From Sinorhizobium garamanticum (GTDB taxonomy: Bacteria > Pseudomonadota > Alphaproteobacteria > Rhizobiales > Rhizobiaceae), in NCBI RefSeq assembly GCF_029892065.1, contig NZ_CP120374.1:1302001-1366000 (forward strand): a stretch of 64,000 nt of DNA, read 5' to 3'. The notes under the pieces were generated by a model. That model was given only the letters and a program-made list of their open reading frames with translations, made no database searches and was not told the origin of the DNA. Every line of letters starts with the position of its first letter. Position 1 is the first letter of the stretch. Made by a program: the position numbers and the translations under genes. Positions 55,102 to 63,885 of this stretch are shown piece after piece.

Positions 55102-56904
55102 TCAGCCGAGGTGGTGACGCTCCTGGAGGCCGTAGACCGGCGTCGCAATGCCTTCGCAGCGGGCCTTCAGCTGCAATGAAAGATACTGCGAATAGTGCCG
55201 CGATTGATGCAGGTTGCCGCCGTGGAACCAGAGTGCCTGCTGCTGCGTCGGCTTCCACATGTTGCGCTGCTCGCCCTCCCACGGACCGGGATCTTTCGGC
55301 GTGTCGGAGCCGAGGCCCCATACCTTGCCGACCTTGTCGGCGACCTCCTTCGAGATGAGATCGGCCGCCCAGCCGTTCATCGAGCCATAGCCGGTGGCGT
55401 AGACGACGAGATCGGCCGGAAGCTCGGTGCCGTCCTTCAAGACGACGGCATCCTCCGTCAGGTGGCTGACGTCGGAGCCTGATTTCAGCTTGATGCTGCC
55501 GTCGATGACGAGATCGCAGGCGCCGACGTCGATGTAATAGCCGGAACCGCGGCGCAGATATTTCATGAACAGGCCGGAACCGTCGGCACCCCAGTCGAGC
55601 ATGAAGCCGGCCTTTTCCAGATCCGCATAGAACTTGGCGTCGCGTTCGCGCATCTTCTCGTAAAGCGGAATCTGGAACTCGTGCATGATCCGATAGGGCA
55701 GCGAGGCGAAGATCAGGTCCGCCTTGCGCGTCGTCATCCCGGCGGCAACCGCCCGCTCGGAATAGAGATCCCCGAGGCCGATCTCCATCAGCGTGTCGGA
55801 GCGTACGATGTGCGTCGACGAACGCTGCACCATCGTCACGCCGGCACCGCCTTCCCAAAGCGCCGCGCAGATATCATGGGCGGAATTGTTGGAGCCGATG
55901 ACGACCACTTTCTTGCCGCGATAGGCGTCCGGACCCGGATGTTGCGACGAATGCTGCTGTTCGCCCTTGAAGACGTCCTGGCCGTGAAGTTTCGGAATGT
56001 TCGGCTTGCCCGACATGCCGGTCGCCAGGACAAGCTGCTTCGGCCGAAGCACGACTTGCTCGCCGTTGCGCTCGACGACGACCGTCCACTCCTTCGCCTC
56101 CTCGTCGTACGTGGCCGACTTGCAGGCGGTCGAGCCCCAGTAGTTGAGCTCCATCACCTTGGTATACATCTCCAGCCAGTCGCCGATCTTGTCCTTCGGC
56201 GCAAAGACCGGCCAGTTCTCCGGGAAGGGGATATAGGGCAGATGGTCGTACCAGACCGGGTCGTGCAGGCAGAGCGACTTGTAACGCTTGCGCCAGCTAT
56301 CGCCCGGGCGTTCATTCTTCTCGATGATGATCGTCTGCACGTTCAGCTGGCGCAGGCGCGCGCCGAGCGCAATGCCGCCCTGCCCGCCGCCGATGATGAC
56401 GACGTAGGGCTGCGTCGCAAAGCCGAGTTCGGCCGCCTCCCCTTCTCGCTTTTCCTTCCACGTCCGGCGATTGGGGTCGTGACCGTGCTCGGCGCCGAGT
56501 GGCCGCCTGAAGCCTTTCGGCTCCTCGTGCCCCTTGAGTTCCGTCATCGTGGTGAGAAGCGTCCAGATCAGGCCGTTCTTCAACCGGACATGTCCGTAGC
56601 CGCGCGCCACCTTCGTCTCGAATTCGAACCACCCGTCGGTCACCCCGTCCCCGCCGCTCGCCTGTTCCTTCGCGTCCTGCCGGAACTGCGCCGGCTTCAC
56701 TACCGCGAGCTGGCTCGTCAGCATGTCGCGGATCTGGTCCCGGCCCTCCATCGTCCTGATGTTCCAGGTAAACGCGACGAGGTCGCGCCAGTAGCAATCC
56801 GCCTGGAACAGATTGACGGCGGCCTCGATATCGCCCTGTTCGAGCGCCCTGCCGAGTTTGGCAAGCGCGTTGTCGATGCGGGTGTTGGGACTTTCTTCAA
56901 GCAT
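55102..56904 (-). CDS. Flavin-containing monooxygenase with NTF2-like N-terminal domain
   Basis: A 600-residue protein. Residues 1 to about 130 resemble a SnoaL/NTF2-like domain (ALEQGDIEAAVNLFQADCYW, then TMEGRDQIRDML). The rest is a group B flavin monooxygenase: FAD motif VVIIGGGQGGIALGARLRQL, NADPH motif VVVIGSNNSAHDICAALW, and an FMO-type segment FKGEQQHSSQH that has His in place of the usual last aromatic. Typical reactions are N- or S-oxygenation or Baeyer-Villiger oxidation. It lies 70 bases after the alcohol dehydrogenase gene, in the sigma-54-controlled operon. AAGGAGGAGATCTC places the start at 56904. The substrate is unknown. Confidence 0.88.
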   Translation of the reverse strand: MLEESPNTRIDNALAKLGRALEQGDIEAAVNLFQADCYWRDLVAFTWNIRTMEGRDQIRDMLTSQLAVVKPAQFRQDAKEQASGGDGVTDGWFEFETKVARGYGHVRLKNGLIWTLLTTMTELKGHEEPKGFRRPLGAEHGHDPNRRTWKEKREGEAAELGFATQPYVVIIGGGQGGIALGARLRQLNVQTIIIEKNERPGDSWRKRYKSLCLHDPVWYDHLPYIPFPENWPVFAPKDKIGDWLEMYTKVMELNYWGSTACKSATYDEEAKEWTVVVERNGEQVVLRPKQLVLATGMSGKPNIPKLHGQDVFKGEQQHSSQHPGPDAYRGKKVVVIGSNNSAHDICAALWEGGAGVTMVQRSSTHIVRSDTLMEIGLGDLYSERAVAAGMTTRKADLIFASLPYRIMHEFQIPLYEKMRERDAKFYADLEKAGFMLDWGADGSGLFMKYLRRGSGYYIDVGACDLVIDGSIKLKSGSDVSHLTEDAVVLKDGTELPADLVVYATGYGSMNGWAADLISKEVADKVGKVWGLGSDTPKDPGPWEGEQRNMWKPTQQQALWFHGGNLHQSRHYSQYLSLQLKARCEGIATPVYGLQERHHLG

Positions 56905-56974
56905 GAGATCTCCTCCTTTTTCGCTTGATTGAGACACGGGCGGCTCCTCATCCGCCGGCACGGGAACATCGGCT

Positions 56975-58048
56975 TCACTTCATGAGATCGATCAGGATCT
57001 TCAGGTGCTTGCCGGACGGATCGAGAAGCGCGTCGAAGCCGTCGGCCACCGCTTCATCGAGGGCGATGCGTCTCGTGACGATCCGCTTCGCCGGCAGCAG
57101 GCCGGACGCGATCAGACGTATGACGCGCGGCCAATAGTGGGTTGGATAGGCCCAGGAGCCGCGCAGTTCGATGTCCTTGAAGGTGACCTGGAACCACTCG
57201 AGCGGGTTCTCGTGCGGATGCAGCCCCGTCTGCACGACGACCCCCTGTTTGCGCACCGCATCGACACTGGCCTTGAGCGCATGCTCGTTCCCGACGCATT
57301 CGATCGCGACGTCGCAGCCGACCTTGCCTTCGGTCAAAGCGCGCACGACCTCACCCGGTCTTCTTCGCTCAGGGTTGATCGTGACGAGATCTGGCACGAT
57401 CGATGCCGCGAATTCGAGGCGGGCGTCGTTGATGTCGGAGACGAAGAGCTGCGCCGCACCGGCTGCACGCGCGGCAAGCAGTGTCAGCACGCCGATCGGT
57501 CCAGCGCCGGTGACGAGCACGCTGCTCCCGGCCGTCACCCCGCCGCGATCGCAGGCATAGACCGCAACGGCGCTCGGCTCGACGAGCGCTGCCTCCTCGT
57601 CCGTCATTTCATCGGGAATCGTCTCGACGTTGTATTCGTTGAGCAGAGCGTATTCGGCCATGCCGCCCGACGCCCAGCTCAAGCCCGCCAGCGCCAACTG
57701 CGTGCTCAGGTGGAAGAGGCCGCGATCGGCAAAATAGTCGCCAGCGCGCGGCATGATCAGCGGCTGCACGGAAACCCGGTCGCCGGCGCAAAGCGATGTC
57801 ACTCCGTCGCCGACCGCTTCGACCACGCCGCCGAACTCGTGGCCCAGGACTTGAGGTCCATGGGCGCCGGTGAAGGGATGCGGCTCCTTGGGAATGAAAA
57901 TTGGGCCGTAGGCATATTCATGCAGATCGGTGCCGCATATGCCGACGAAGCGGTTGCGGATCAGCACCTGCCCGGCCGCGGCTTTGCCCGGCGCCGGGAT
58001 GTCCTCGATCCTGAGATCCTTGGCCGCATGAAATCTGAGCGCTCGCAT
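56975..58048 (-). CDS. Zinc-type alcohol dehydrogenase (MDR family) without structural zinc cysteines
   Basis: A 357-residue medium-chain dehydrogenase. Catalytic-zinc residues are in GICGTDLHEY (Cys) and LGHEFGGVVE (His, Glu). The Rossmann motif is VLVTGAGPIGVLTLLAARAA and Asp in FVSDINDARL favours NAD. The stretch where four cysteines normally hold the structural zinc reads PLIMPRAGDYFADRGLFHLS and has none. Overall it resembles butanediol/sorbitol-type dehydrogenases. It is the first gene after the sigma-54 promoter, with AGGAGGAGAC upstream. It probably works on an alcohol or ketone linked to the monooxygenase reaction. Confidence 0.9.
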   Translation of the reverse strand: MRALRFHAAKDLRIEDIPAPGKAAAGQVLIRNRFVGICGTDLHEYAYGPIFIPKEPHPFTGAHGPQVLGHEFGGVVEAVGDGVTSLCAGDRVSVQPLIMPRAGDYFADRGLFHLSTQLALAGLSWASGGMAEYALLNEYNVETIPDEMTDEEAALVEPSAVAVYACDRGGVTAGSSVLVTGAGPIGVLTLLAARAAGAAQLFVSDINDARLEFAASIVPDLVTINPERRRPGEVVRALTEGKVGCDVAIECVGNEHALKASVDAVRKQGVVVQTGLHPHENPLEWFQVTFKDIELRGSWAYPTHYWPRVIRLIASGLLPAKRIVTRRIALDEAVADGFDALLDPSGKHLKILIDLMK

Positions 58049-58088
58049 GTCTCCTCCTGATCGTTGCCGTTGTGGTCGAGCAGCGATC

Positions 58089-58104
58089 TGCAATGGCCGT
58101 GCCA
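58089..58104 (-). promoter_or_regulatory. Sigma-54 (-24/-12) promoter
   Basis: On the minus strand TGGCACGGCCATTGCA fits the RpoN consensus TGGCACG-N4-TTGC(A/T) exactly. It lies 41 bases before the alcohol dehydrogenase start and downstream of a sigma-54 activator gene. Confidence 0.88.
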
Positions 58105-58181
58105 AGCCGGCGCGGACGAGGAAAATGCAATGATTTCAAGGACAATGGTGAACCGGGCATATTGCGCCAAACAATGCATCC

Positions 58182-58195
58182 GCCACAGGTGTGGC
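58182..58195. promoter_or_regulatory. Upstream activator site candidate for the sigma-54 activator
   Basis: GCCACA-GG-TGTGGC is a perfect 6+6 dyad centred about 85 bases upstream of the -24 element, at a distance normal for enhancer sites of sigma-54 activators. Confidence 0.6.
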
Positions 58196-58221
58196 AGCCG
58201 ATCCGTTGCACGCGAAGATGC

Positions 58222-60108
58222 TCAGTGCTTCTGCTTGAGGTGGTAGCGCCTGATCTGCCGATGCACCGTCGAGCGATCGAGGCCCAGCCTTCGCGCTGCC
58301 TCGGAGACATTCCAGTTGCAGGCATCGAGCATCAGGCTCAACGCTGCGCCAGCGTCGCCCGCATCGTCCGGCTCGGCCTGTGCGATGAGATAGTCCGGCA
58401 GATCGCAAACGTCGATGACAGAGCCTTCGGCGAGCGCGGTCGCAACCGCGATGGCGTTGTCGAGTTCGCGAATGTTTCCCGGCCAATCATGCGCCTTCAA
58501 CGCCACGCGCGCGGCCGGAGAGAGCGTGAGTTCTCCGGCGGCATCGGAATGCCGCTTCAGGATCTGCTCCAGCACCCAATCGAAGTCCGGCCTGTCTCTC
58601 AGCGCCGGCAGTGAGAGCGTCGCGGCATTGAGCCGGTAATAGAGATCTTCGCGAAAGGCGCCTTGCGAGACCAGTGTCTGCAAAGGCCGATGCGAGGCTG
58701 AAACGATCCGGATCTGCACCGCGCGCGGCACCGTGCCTCCAACCGGAAGCACCTCGCGCTCGGCCAGCACCCGGAGCAGACGGCTCTGCAGCGCAAGAGG
58801 CATGTCACCGATCTCGTCGAGAAAGAGCGTGCCGCCGTCCGCCTGTTCGATCAGGCCCTTGCGGCCTTTGGCCGACGCGCCGGTGAACGCGCCCGGCAGA
58901 TAGCCAAAGAGTTCGCTCTCGATCAGTTGCTCGGGGATCGCCGCGCAATTGATGGCGACGAAGCGGCCCGTAAGGCCGCTGCCCTCGTGGATGGCGCGCG
59001 CCAGGTGTTCCTTGCCCGTACCGGTCTCGCCTTGGATGAGAATCGGCAGTCCGGTGCGGGCGAGTTTGGCGGCCTTTGCCTGCAACGCGACGATTTCAGG
59101 CGCGTCGCCGCCGAGCCGGCGCAGCGGCGGCGGGATCTGCGCGCGTAAGACGCCCGGCGCGCGGATGCCGGAATGCGGCTCGATGGCATGGGCGAAGAGC
59201 GCATTGCCGTCGCGGGCGAAGACGAGCCGTTCCTGCGTCGGCCGGCGGCGCGTGAGATCGGGAAGGTCGTCAACTTCCAGGTCGAGGAAGCGCGATACCG
59301 GCTCGCCGATGAGCAGGCGCGGATCACGCCAGTCAAGCCCGGTCGAGCGCGCCAGGATCTTGGCCCCGCCGTGGGTCATGCCGGCGATCCGCCCGAGGTC
59401 GTCGATCGAGATCGCCGCCTCCGGGTCGACGTCGAGGAATTCCGGCGAACGCGAGAAACGCAGCACCCATTGATGCCGCGCCTGGGCCATGAGATTGGCG
59501 AGTTCGATCCGCCTTGCGCTGGCGGTGACCAGATGAAGCGCCAGGTTCTGGCTTGCCTTCAGGATCGGTGAACTCAAGAGCGAGATGTCGAGGACGGCCG
59601 AAAGTTGGCCGTGAACGTCGTAGATCGGCGCCGCCGTGCAGGAGAGCGGCGTGTGCGTGTTGTCGAAGTGGTCGGTCTGGTGGATCGTCAGCGCCTCGCC
59701 TGTCTCGATGCAGGCGCCGACGGCGCAGGTTCCGGCGCGCCATTCGGACCATTCGGAACCGAGATAGAGGCCCGCCTTGCGAAGGCTGTTGTTGAAAAGC
59801 GGATCGCCAAGGAACTCGACGGTCACGCCCTGCCGGTCGGAGAGCAGCAGCACATAGTTCTGCCCCGCCACCTGCCGGAACAGATGCTCGAGCCCGGAGC
59901 GGGCGATGGTGATCAGGTCTTCCGACTGCTGGCGATGCTCCTTGAGCCGCGTCTCCGGTACGATATAGGCCTCGCAAGCCTGCGCCGGATCGAGGTGGTG
60001 ATGTTCCAGGCAGCGCCGCCAGGATTTGACGACCATAGCGTCGCGACTGCTCGGAAGGCCACGGCCGACGCGCTCGATTTCGCGGATGTGGTCGGAATGT
60101 GAAAACAT
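58222..60108 (-). CDS. Sigma-54-dependent transcriptional activator (AcoR-like)
   Basis: A 628-residue enhancer-binding protein. An N-terminal GAF-like sensor (about residues 60-200, with SEWSEWRAGTCAVGACIETG) is followed by the AAA+ domain with Walker A GETGTGKEH, the sigma-54 contact loop GAFTGA and Walker B TLFLDEIGDM. A Fis-type helix-turn-helix closes it (NVSEAARRLGLDRSTVHRQI). This is the AcoR arrangement of regulators of alcohol and acetoin metabolism. The start at 60108 has GGGAGG upstream. It probably senses a small alcohol or ketone and activates the promoter at 58089-58104. Confidence 0.94.
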   Translation of the reverse strand: MFSHSDHIREIERVGRGLPSSRDAMVVKSWRRCLEHHHLDPAQACEAYIVPETRLKEHRQQSEDLITIARSGLEHLFRQVAGQNYVLLLSDRQGVTVEFLGDPLFNNSLRKAGLYLGSEWSEWRAGTCAVGACIETGEALTIHQTDHFDNTHTPLSCTAAPIYDVHGQLSAVLDISLLSSPILKASQNLALHLVTASARRIELANLMAQARHQWVLRFSRSPEFLDVDPEAAISIDDLGRIAGMTHGGAKILARSTGLDWRDPRLLIGEPVSRFLDLEVDDLPDLTRRRPTQERLVFARDGNALFAHAIEPHSGIRAPGVLRAQIPPPLRRLGGDAPEIVALQAKAAKLARTGLPILIQGETGTGKEHLARAIHEGSGLTGRFVAINCAAIPEQLIESELFGYLPGAFTGASAKGRKGLIEQADGGTLFLDEIGDMPLALQSRLLRVLAEREVLPVGGTVPRAVQIRIVSASHRPLQTLVSQGAFREDLYYRLNAATLSLPALRDRPDFDWVLEQILKRHSDAAGELTLSPAARVALKAHDWPGNIRELDNAIAVATALAEGSVIDVCDLPDYLIAQAEPDDAGDAGAALSLMLDACNWNVSEAARRLGLDRSTVHRQIRRYHLKQKH

Positions 60109-60141
60109 GACCGCCTCCCAACGGACCGCCTTCCTCCTGCT

Positions 60142-60180
60142 GCATGTTTCCTGAATCCGAACCGATTCAAGGAGACATGC
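60142..60180. repeat. Rhizobial modular repeat, A module
   Basis: GCATGTTTCCTGAATC pairs imperfectly with GATTCAAGGAGACATGC. A trace of module B (CGCTACAGCGG) follows at about 60189. It lies in the leader region of the sigma-54 activator gene. Confidence 0.72.
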
Positions 60181-60404
60181 CATTCGACGCGCTACAGCGG
60201 CACGATTGAGCCGGAAAAGGCGTGACCGCGCCGGAGGGGGCGAGTGTGCGCATGGGAAGCCAAAATGTAAAGGAAGGACAAACCGAGGAGCGGGCGCGCG
60301 ATAATCCGCGTCCTTGTGCTCGGAACGCCGGCACGCGACGACCCGGGCTATCATCCGGGCCGACGTCACTTAATGCATCCTTGATCGGCCGGATCGGCCG
60401 CGCA

Positions 60405-60614
60405 TCAATCGTCGAGGCGGAAGCCCACCTTCATGACGACCTGATAATGGGCCACCTCCCCGTTGACGATCTGCCCGCGGATCTGGTCGACCTCGAACCA
60501 GTCGAGATTGCGCATGGTTTTCGAGGCGCGCGAAATCGCCGCTTCGATGGCGTCGGTAACCGAGGCCGTTGAACTTCCGATCAACTCTATCTTCTTGTAG
60601 ACGTGCCCGCTCAC
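60405..60614 (-). CDS. Dodecin family flavin-binding protein
   Basis: A 69-residue protein with the dodecin fold: KKIELIGSSTASVTDAIEAA, the flavin-stacking Trp in MRNLDWFEVDQIRGQI and a closing EVAHYQVVMKVGFRL. Dodecins form dodecameric shells that store or buffer flavins. GTG at 60614 is chosen because GAGGAGG lies five bases upstream; an upstream ATG would extend the frame into a repeat. It is monocistronic between repeats. Confidence 0.92.
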   Translation of the reverse strand: MSGHVYKKIELIGSSTASVTDAIEAAISRASKTMRNLDWFEVDQIRGQIVNGEVAHYQVVMKVGFRLDD

Positions 60615-60950
60615 AGTAACCTCCTCGGGTTCTGATTGATCCTGCAGCGCCGTGCGTCTTTTCAGACGCACAAAGGGTCGCTGTAGCACTCTGAATTACT
60701 GCATGTTTTTGTCCCTAAATCGCCTCCGATTTAAGGACACATGCAGTAGTCCGAACATCGCCCTCGGGCAGCCAAGGGCGGCGCGCGCTCGCACCGCCGA
60801 TTATCGAGGACGATAGAGCCAGCATGCTCCCGTTGGATCGCGATTGCCAGCCGGCGCGTTCGGAATTTGCGGGCACGAAGTGTGGCCGGAATGCTTGGAC
60901 GCATTCATGCTCCGAAGCGTCGCTTGGCTGCTTCTTTGGTGGCTCCTAGT
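60615..60950. other. Intergenic region with a full modular repeat
   Basis: About 335 bases. A B + A repeat occupies 60642-60748. The rest shows no gene or clear signal. Confidence 0.5.
60642..60748. repeat. Rhizobial modular repeat, B + A
   Basis: Module B: CTGCAGCG and CGCTGTAG enclose GTGCGTCT/AGACGCAC. Module A: ACTGCATG and ATGCAGT enclose TAAATCG/CGATTTA. Relative to the copy at 63129-63231 the whole element is inverted. Confidence 0.85.
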
Positions 60951-61529
60951 CTATCGCTCGGCGCGCTCGCGCTCCTTCTCGATGGCATGGGCCAGAGAGT
61001 GAACTATTACGGCATAGAACAACAATCCCGATGCCGATCCGAGCACGCGCCCTCGCATGAGCTGCAAAAGGCCGATTCCTCCCAGAGCGGAAGCCAGCAG
61101 AGGGCTCCCCAGGAGACGTTGCGCTGCGTAGGAATGCCAGAAGAATTCGCTCGCAGTTCCTAATGTTTGCCCTCGCAAAACCTGCAAAAGGCCGAATCCG
61201 ATGAGCCCCGCGCCGGTCGCCTTGAGAAGGCCGGTGTCACCGCCCGGTTTCAGTGCGCGCACGACGGCGCGAGCACTGGTGCCGGGTCGCTCGGCACGAA
61301 GTTCGAAGATGCGGCGGGCCGCAGCGTCGTCACGGAGCGCGTCGATATCACCCGTGTGCCAGATGGTGATGCTGCCTGTCTGGTGGTTCGTCTTCAGCAC
61401 CCCGATAACGCCGTTGTCGGCAAGATCCCGCTCGACGCCTTGGAAGAACGACGCATCGCCACGCTTGGAAGGGACTTTCAGGCGCACGCGCCCGGGTGAC
61501 TCATGTTCAAGAAAGGCGATCGGCAGCAT
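60951..61529 (-). CDS. HMA-like domain protein with hydrophobic C-terminus
   Basis: A 192-residue protein. The N-terminus (about residues 5-75) resembles a metal-binding HMA fold without the CxxC pair: LEHESPGRVRLKVPSKRGDA and GVIGVLKTNHQTGSITIWH. The second half has glycine-rich hydrophobic segments, two of them internally alike (GLIGFGLLQVLRGQTLGTAS and GGIGLLQLMRGRVLGSASGL). Such HMA_2-type proteins have no assigned function. The start at 61529 follows GGGGGAG at good spacing; ATG at 61547 is possible. A second, distinct HMA-like protein is at 63335-63856. Confidence 0.7.
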   Translation of the reverse strand: MLPIAFLEHESPGRVRLKVPSKRGDASFFQGVERDLADNGVIGVLKTNHQTGSITIWHTGDIDALRDDAAARRIFELRAERPGTSARAVVRALKPGGDTGLLKATGAGLIGFGLLQVLRGQTLGTASEFFWHSYAAQRLLGSPLLASALGGIGLLQLMRGRVLGSASGLLFYAVIVHSLAHAIEKERERAER

Positions 61530-61686
61530 GTCGTCCATCTCCCCCAAAGGGTGACCAACACGGATGTATCAGGGTATCGTTAGATATCCACGCCAGACCA
61601 ACGGGCAGCGATCCACGCCCGAACGCCCATCATAGCAGCTCTTGCCATGCTTGTTGATTCGGTGGTTATCGGGCGTTGAAAGATTT

Positions 61687-61762
61687 CTACAGAGCCGCGC
61701 GTCCAATCGGACGCGTAGTGATTTCGTCCCTAAATCGATTCCGATTTAAGGGATCTGCAGCA
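61687..61762. repeat. Rhizobial modular repeat, truncated B + A
   Basis: CTACAGAG and GCGCGTCC-AATC-GGACGCG form a shortened module B. TCCCTAAATCG-ATTC-CGATTTAAGGGA forms module A, ending CTGCAGCAG. It runs up to the DUF445 leader. Confidence 0.78.
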
Positions 61763-61804
61763 GCCGCGAGGCCCCGGCAGCGCGTCGATCAAAGAGGTTA
61801 TGCC

Positions 61805-63103
61805 ATGGCACCGGATCGCATTCGATCACCTGACGCCCCATTCCCAGCTTCGGGCACCCTACCGCCGGTTCGTTCCGAAGATGTCCTGCGGCGGCGCCTC
61901 AAGCGCAATCGCACCCTGGCAACATCGCTTCTCGTCACCATGGGCGCCGTCTTTGTCGGAACACACTTCGTACCCGATCCCGGCCTCGCCACAAGGCTGC
62001 TGCGCGCGACAGCCGAGGCAGGAATTGTCGGCGGGCTTGCCGACTGGTTCGCGGTGACGGCGCTTTTTCGGCACCCGTTGGGCATTCCCATCCCGCACAC
62101 GGCCATCATCCCGAACAGCAAGGAGCGCATCGGGCAGACCCTTGGCCGTTTCATCGAACGCCACTTCCTGACTCAGGATGTGCTGCTGAAGAAGCTCAGG
62201 AGCGCCAACGCGGCGCAGCGCTTTGCGACATGGCTGTCGACCCCGGAGACTGCACCGGTCATCGCAAACGCCGTCGTCGCAGCGATGCCCTACCTCGTTC
62301 GCTCTCTTGATAGTCACGACCTGCGCGAGTTCGTCCGACGCACGCTCGGCAAGCAGCTCCGCCAAACCGATATCGCGCCCGTCATGGGCCGCGTGATCCA
62401 CATGGTTACCGCGAGCGGCGAGGCGGATGTCCTGTTCGAGCGCGTTCTGGGTGTCGCCGCAGAATGGCTCGAAGACAACCGGGACCAGATCTACGGGCTG
62501 GTCCAGCAACGCAGTCGCTGGTGGATCCCGAAGACCATAAACCGGAAAATTGCCGACGCAATCATCACCGGCTGTGCCGATCTCCTCAATGACCTCAGAG
62601 AGCCGGAGAGCGAGGTGCGATTGAAGTTTCGTGAGGCACTCGCGCATCTGATAAATGAGCTCATCAATTCTCCGGAGCAGCGCAAGCAGATCAACGCGTC
62701 CAAGAATCGCATCCTCGAACATCCGGATGTTCAGGCCTGGGTCGCGGCCGTGTGGCAAGAGACCTCGCGGGTCATGCTCGAAGACCTGTCGCAGCCGACG
62801 TCGAAAGCGCGCGCGGCGGTTGAGAAGATCTGCATGCTCATCGGCCGGGCGCTTGCGACTGACGAGGCGATGCTGAAACATATGGACGAGTTTCTGGAGG
62901 AACTTGCCGTGTACCTGGTCTCATGGCGTCACGAGATCGGCAAGTTTGTGACGGAAGTGGTCAGAAGCTGGGACAGTCCGACGCTCGTTGAGCGCCTGGA
63001 ACTCGTCGTCGGCAGCGATCTCCAGTACATCCGGATGAACGGCACCATCGTCGGCGCCCTGGCCGGCAGCCTTATCTTTCTCACCTCTCAATTGATCGGG
63101 TAG
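61805..63103 (+). CDS. DUF445 family membrane protein (YjiN-like)
   Basis: A 432-residue protein. A helix at about residues 35-55 (TLATSLLVTMGAVFVGTHFV) precedes the family signature AEAGIVGGLADWFAVTALFR and HPLGIPIPHTAIIPNSKERIGQTLG. A long helical middle follows, and a final membrane helix (IVGALAGSLIFLTSQLIG). The function of DUF445 is not known. The start at 61805 follows AGAGG; the longer frame from 61676 runs through a repeat. It is flanked by HMA-like genes on both sides. Confidence 0.9.
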   Translation: MAPDRIRSPDAPFPASGTLPPVRSEDVLRRRLKRNRTLATSLLVTMGAVFVGTHFVPDPGLATRLLRATAEAGIVGGLADWFAVTALFRHPLGIPIPHTAIIPNSKERIGQTLGRFIERHFLTQDVLLKKLRSANAAQRFATWLSTPETAPVIANAVVAAMPYLVRSLDSHDLREFVRRTLGKQLRQTDIAPVMGRVIHMVTASGEADVLFERVLGVAAEWLEDNRDQIYGLVQQRSRWWIPKTINRKIADAIITGCADLLNDLREPESEVRLKFREALAHLINELINSPEQRKQINASKNRILEHPDVQAWVAAVWQETSRVMLEDLSQPTSKARAAVEKICMLIGRALATDEAMLKHMDEFLEELAVYLVSWRHEIGKFVTEVVRSWDSPTLVERLELVVGSDLQYIRMNGTIVGALAGSLIFLTSQLIG

Positions 63104-63128
63104 CCGCGTTCTTCGTGCGGAGCGGCTA

Positions 63129-63231
63129 CTGCATGATTCCTTAAATCGGAATCGATTTAAGGACAAAATCATGCAGCAAATCAAAGTGCTACAGCGACCT
63201 TTGCGCGTCCGATTGGACGCGCGGCGCTGTA
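63129..63231. repeat. Rhizobial modular repeat, canonical A + B copy
   Basis: Module A (63129-63176): CTGCATGATT and AATCATGCAG enclose CCTTAAATCG/CGATTTAAGG. Joint: CAAATCAAAGTG. Module B (63189-63231): CTACAGCG and CGCTGTA enclose GCGCGTCC/GGACGCGC. This is the best-preserved copy in the window and serves as the reference for the others. Confidence 0.9.
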
Positions 63232-63334
63232 TGCCCCTTCGACTGTAGTTATACTGTCATGCTCTCGGACTATATGACCGCAAGGCGAGCCCATGTGGGC
63301 CGGAAATACCCGAGACACGAAGAGCAGACGACCA

Positions 63335-63856
63335 ATGCCAAGCAGAAATTATGCCCAGATCATCCATCGCGCACGTGGGCGAGTGCGCATCAGGATCCCG
63401 GCACGGCGACATCACGCATCGTATTTCGACGAACTTCGGACCAATCTCCTGGCCTGCGAAGGCATTGTTGCCGTCCAGGTCAATCCACTCACCGCAACTG
63501 TTCTGATCGAGCACGACGAATCGTGTGACCTGACTAGCCTGGACCACCTGCTTTCCGGGCTCGATCGCGCAAACGCCCGACGTGAACCCCTCTGCGAGCG
63601 CCAGCCGCTGCCGCCTGTCGCGCGGATCGATGCCCACGTTCGCACGCTGTCGGGAGGCGAGATGGATCTCGGCTCGCTGATCGTGAAAGTCGCGCTCGCG
63701 TTAATCTCGCGCCAACCGGGCGGTCTGATCGTTGAGCTGGGTGTCGAGGCTGCAACGCGCTCTGCCCTTTGGCTCGCCACCCCTGCAGCCCGGCCGGTCG
63801 CTCCGGCTGGCCCCGAAATTGCGGAGCAACGGCACGCCCTTCCCGCAGCGGCGTAA
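63335..63856 (+). CDS. HMA-like domain protein, second copy
   Basis: A 173-residue protein. The N-terminus has an HMA-like fold without CxxC: IIHRARGRVRIRIPARRHHA and CEGIVAVQVNPLTATVLIEH, close in pattern to the protein at 60951-61529 (GRVRL/GRVRI, then GVIGV/GIVAV). The C-terminal half is different, with a short hydrophobic stretch and an Ala/Pro-rich tail. ATG at 63335 is used; ATG 63293 after AAGGCGAG is possible. Function unknown. Confidence 0.68.
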   Translation: MPSRNYAQIIHRARGRVRIRIPARRHHASYFDELRTNLLACEGIVAVQVNPLTATVLIEHDESCDLTSLDHLLSGLDRANARREPLCERQPLPPVARIDAHVRTLSGGEMDLGSLIVKVALALISRQPGGLIVELGVEAATRSALWLATPAARPVAPAGPEIAEQRHALPAAA

Positions 63857-63885
63857 TTGTTCGATCCACCACATCAATAGTGCCG

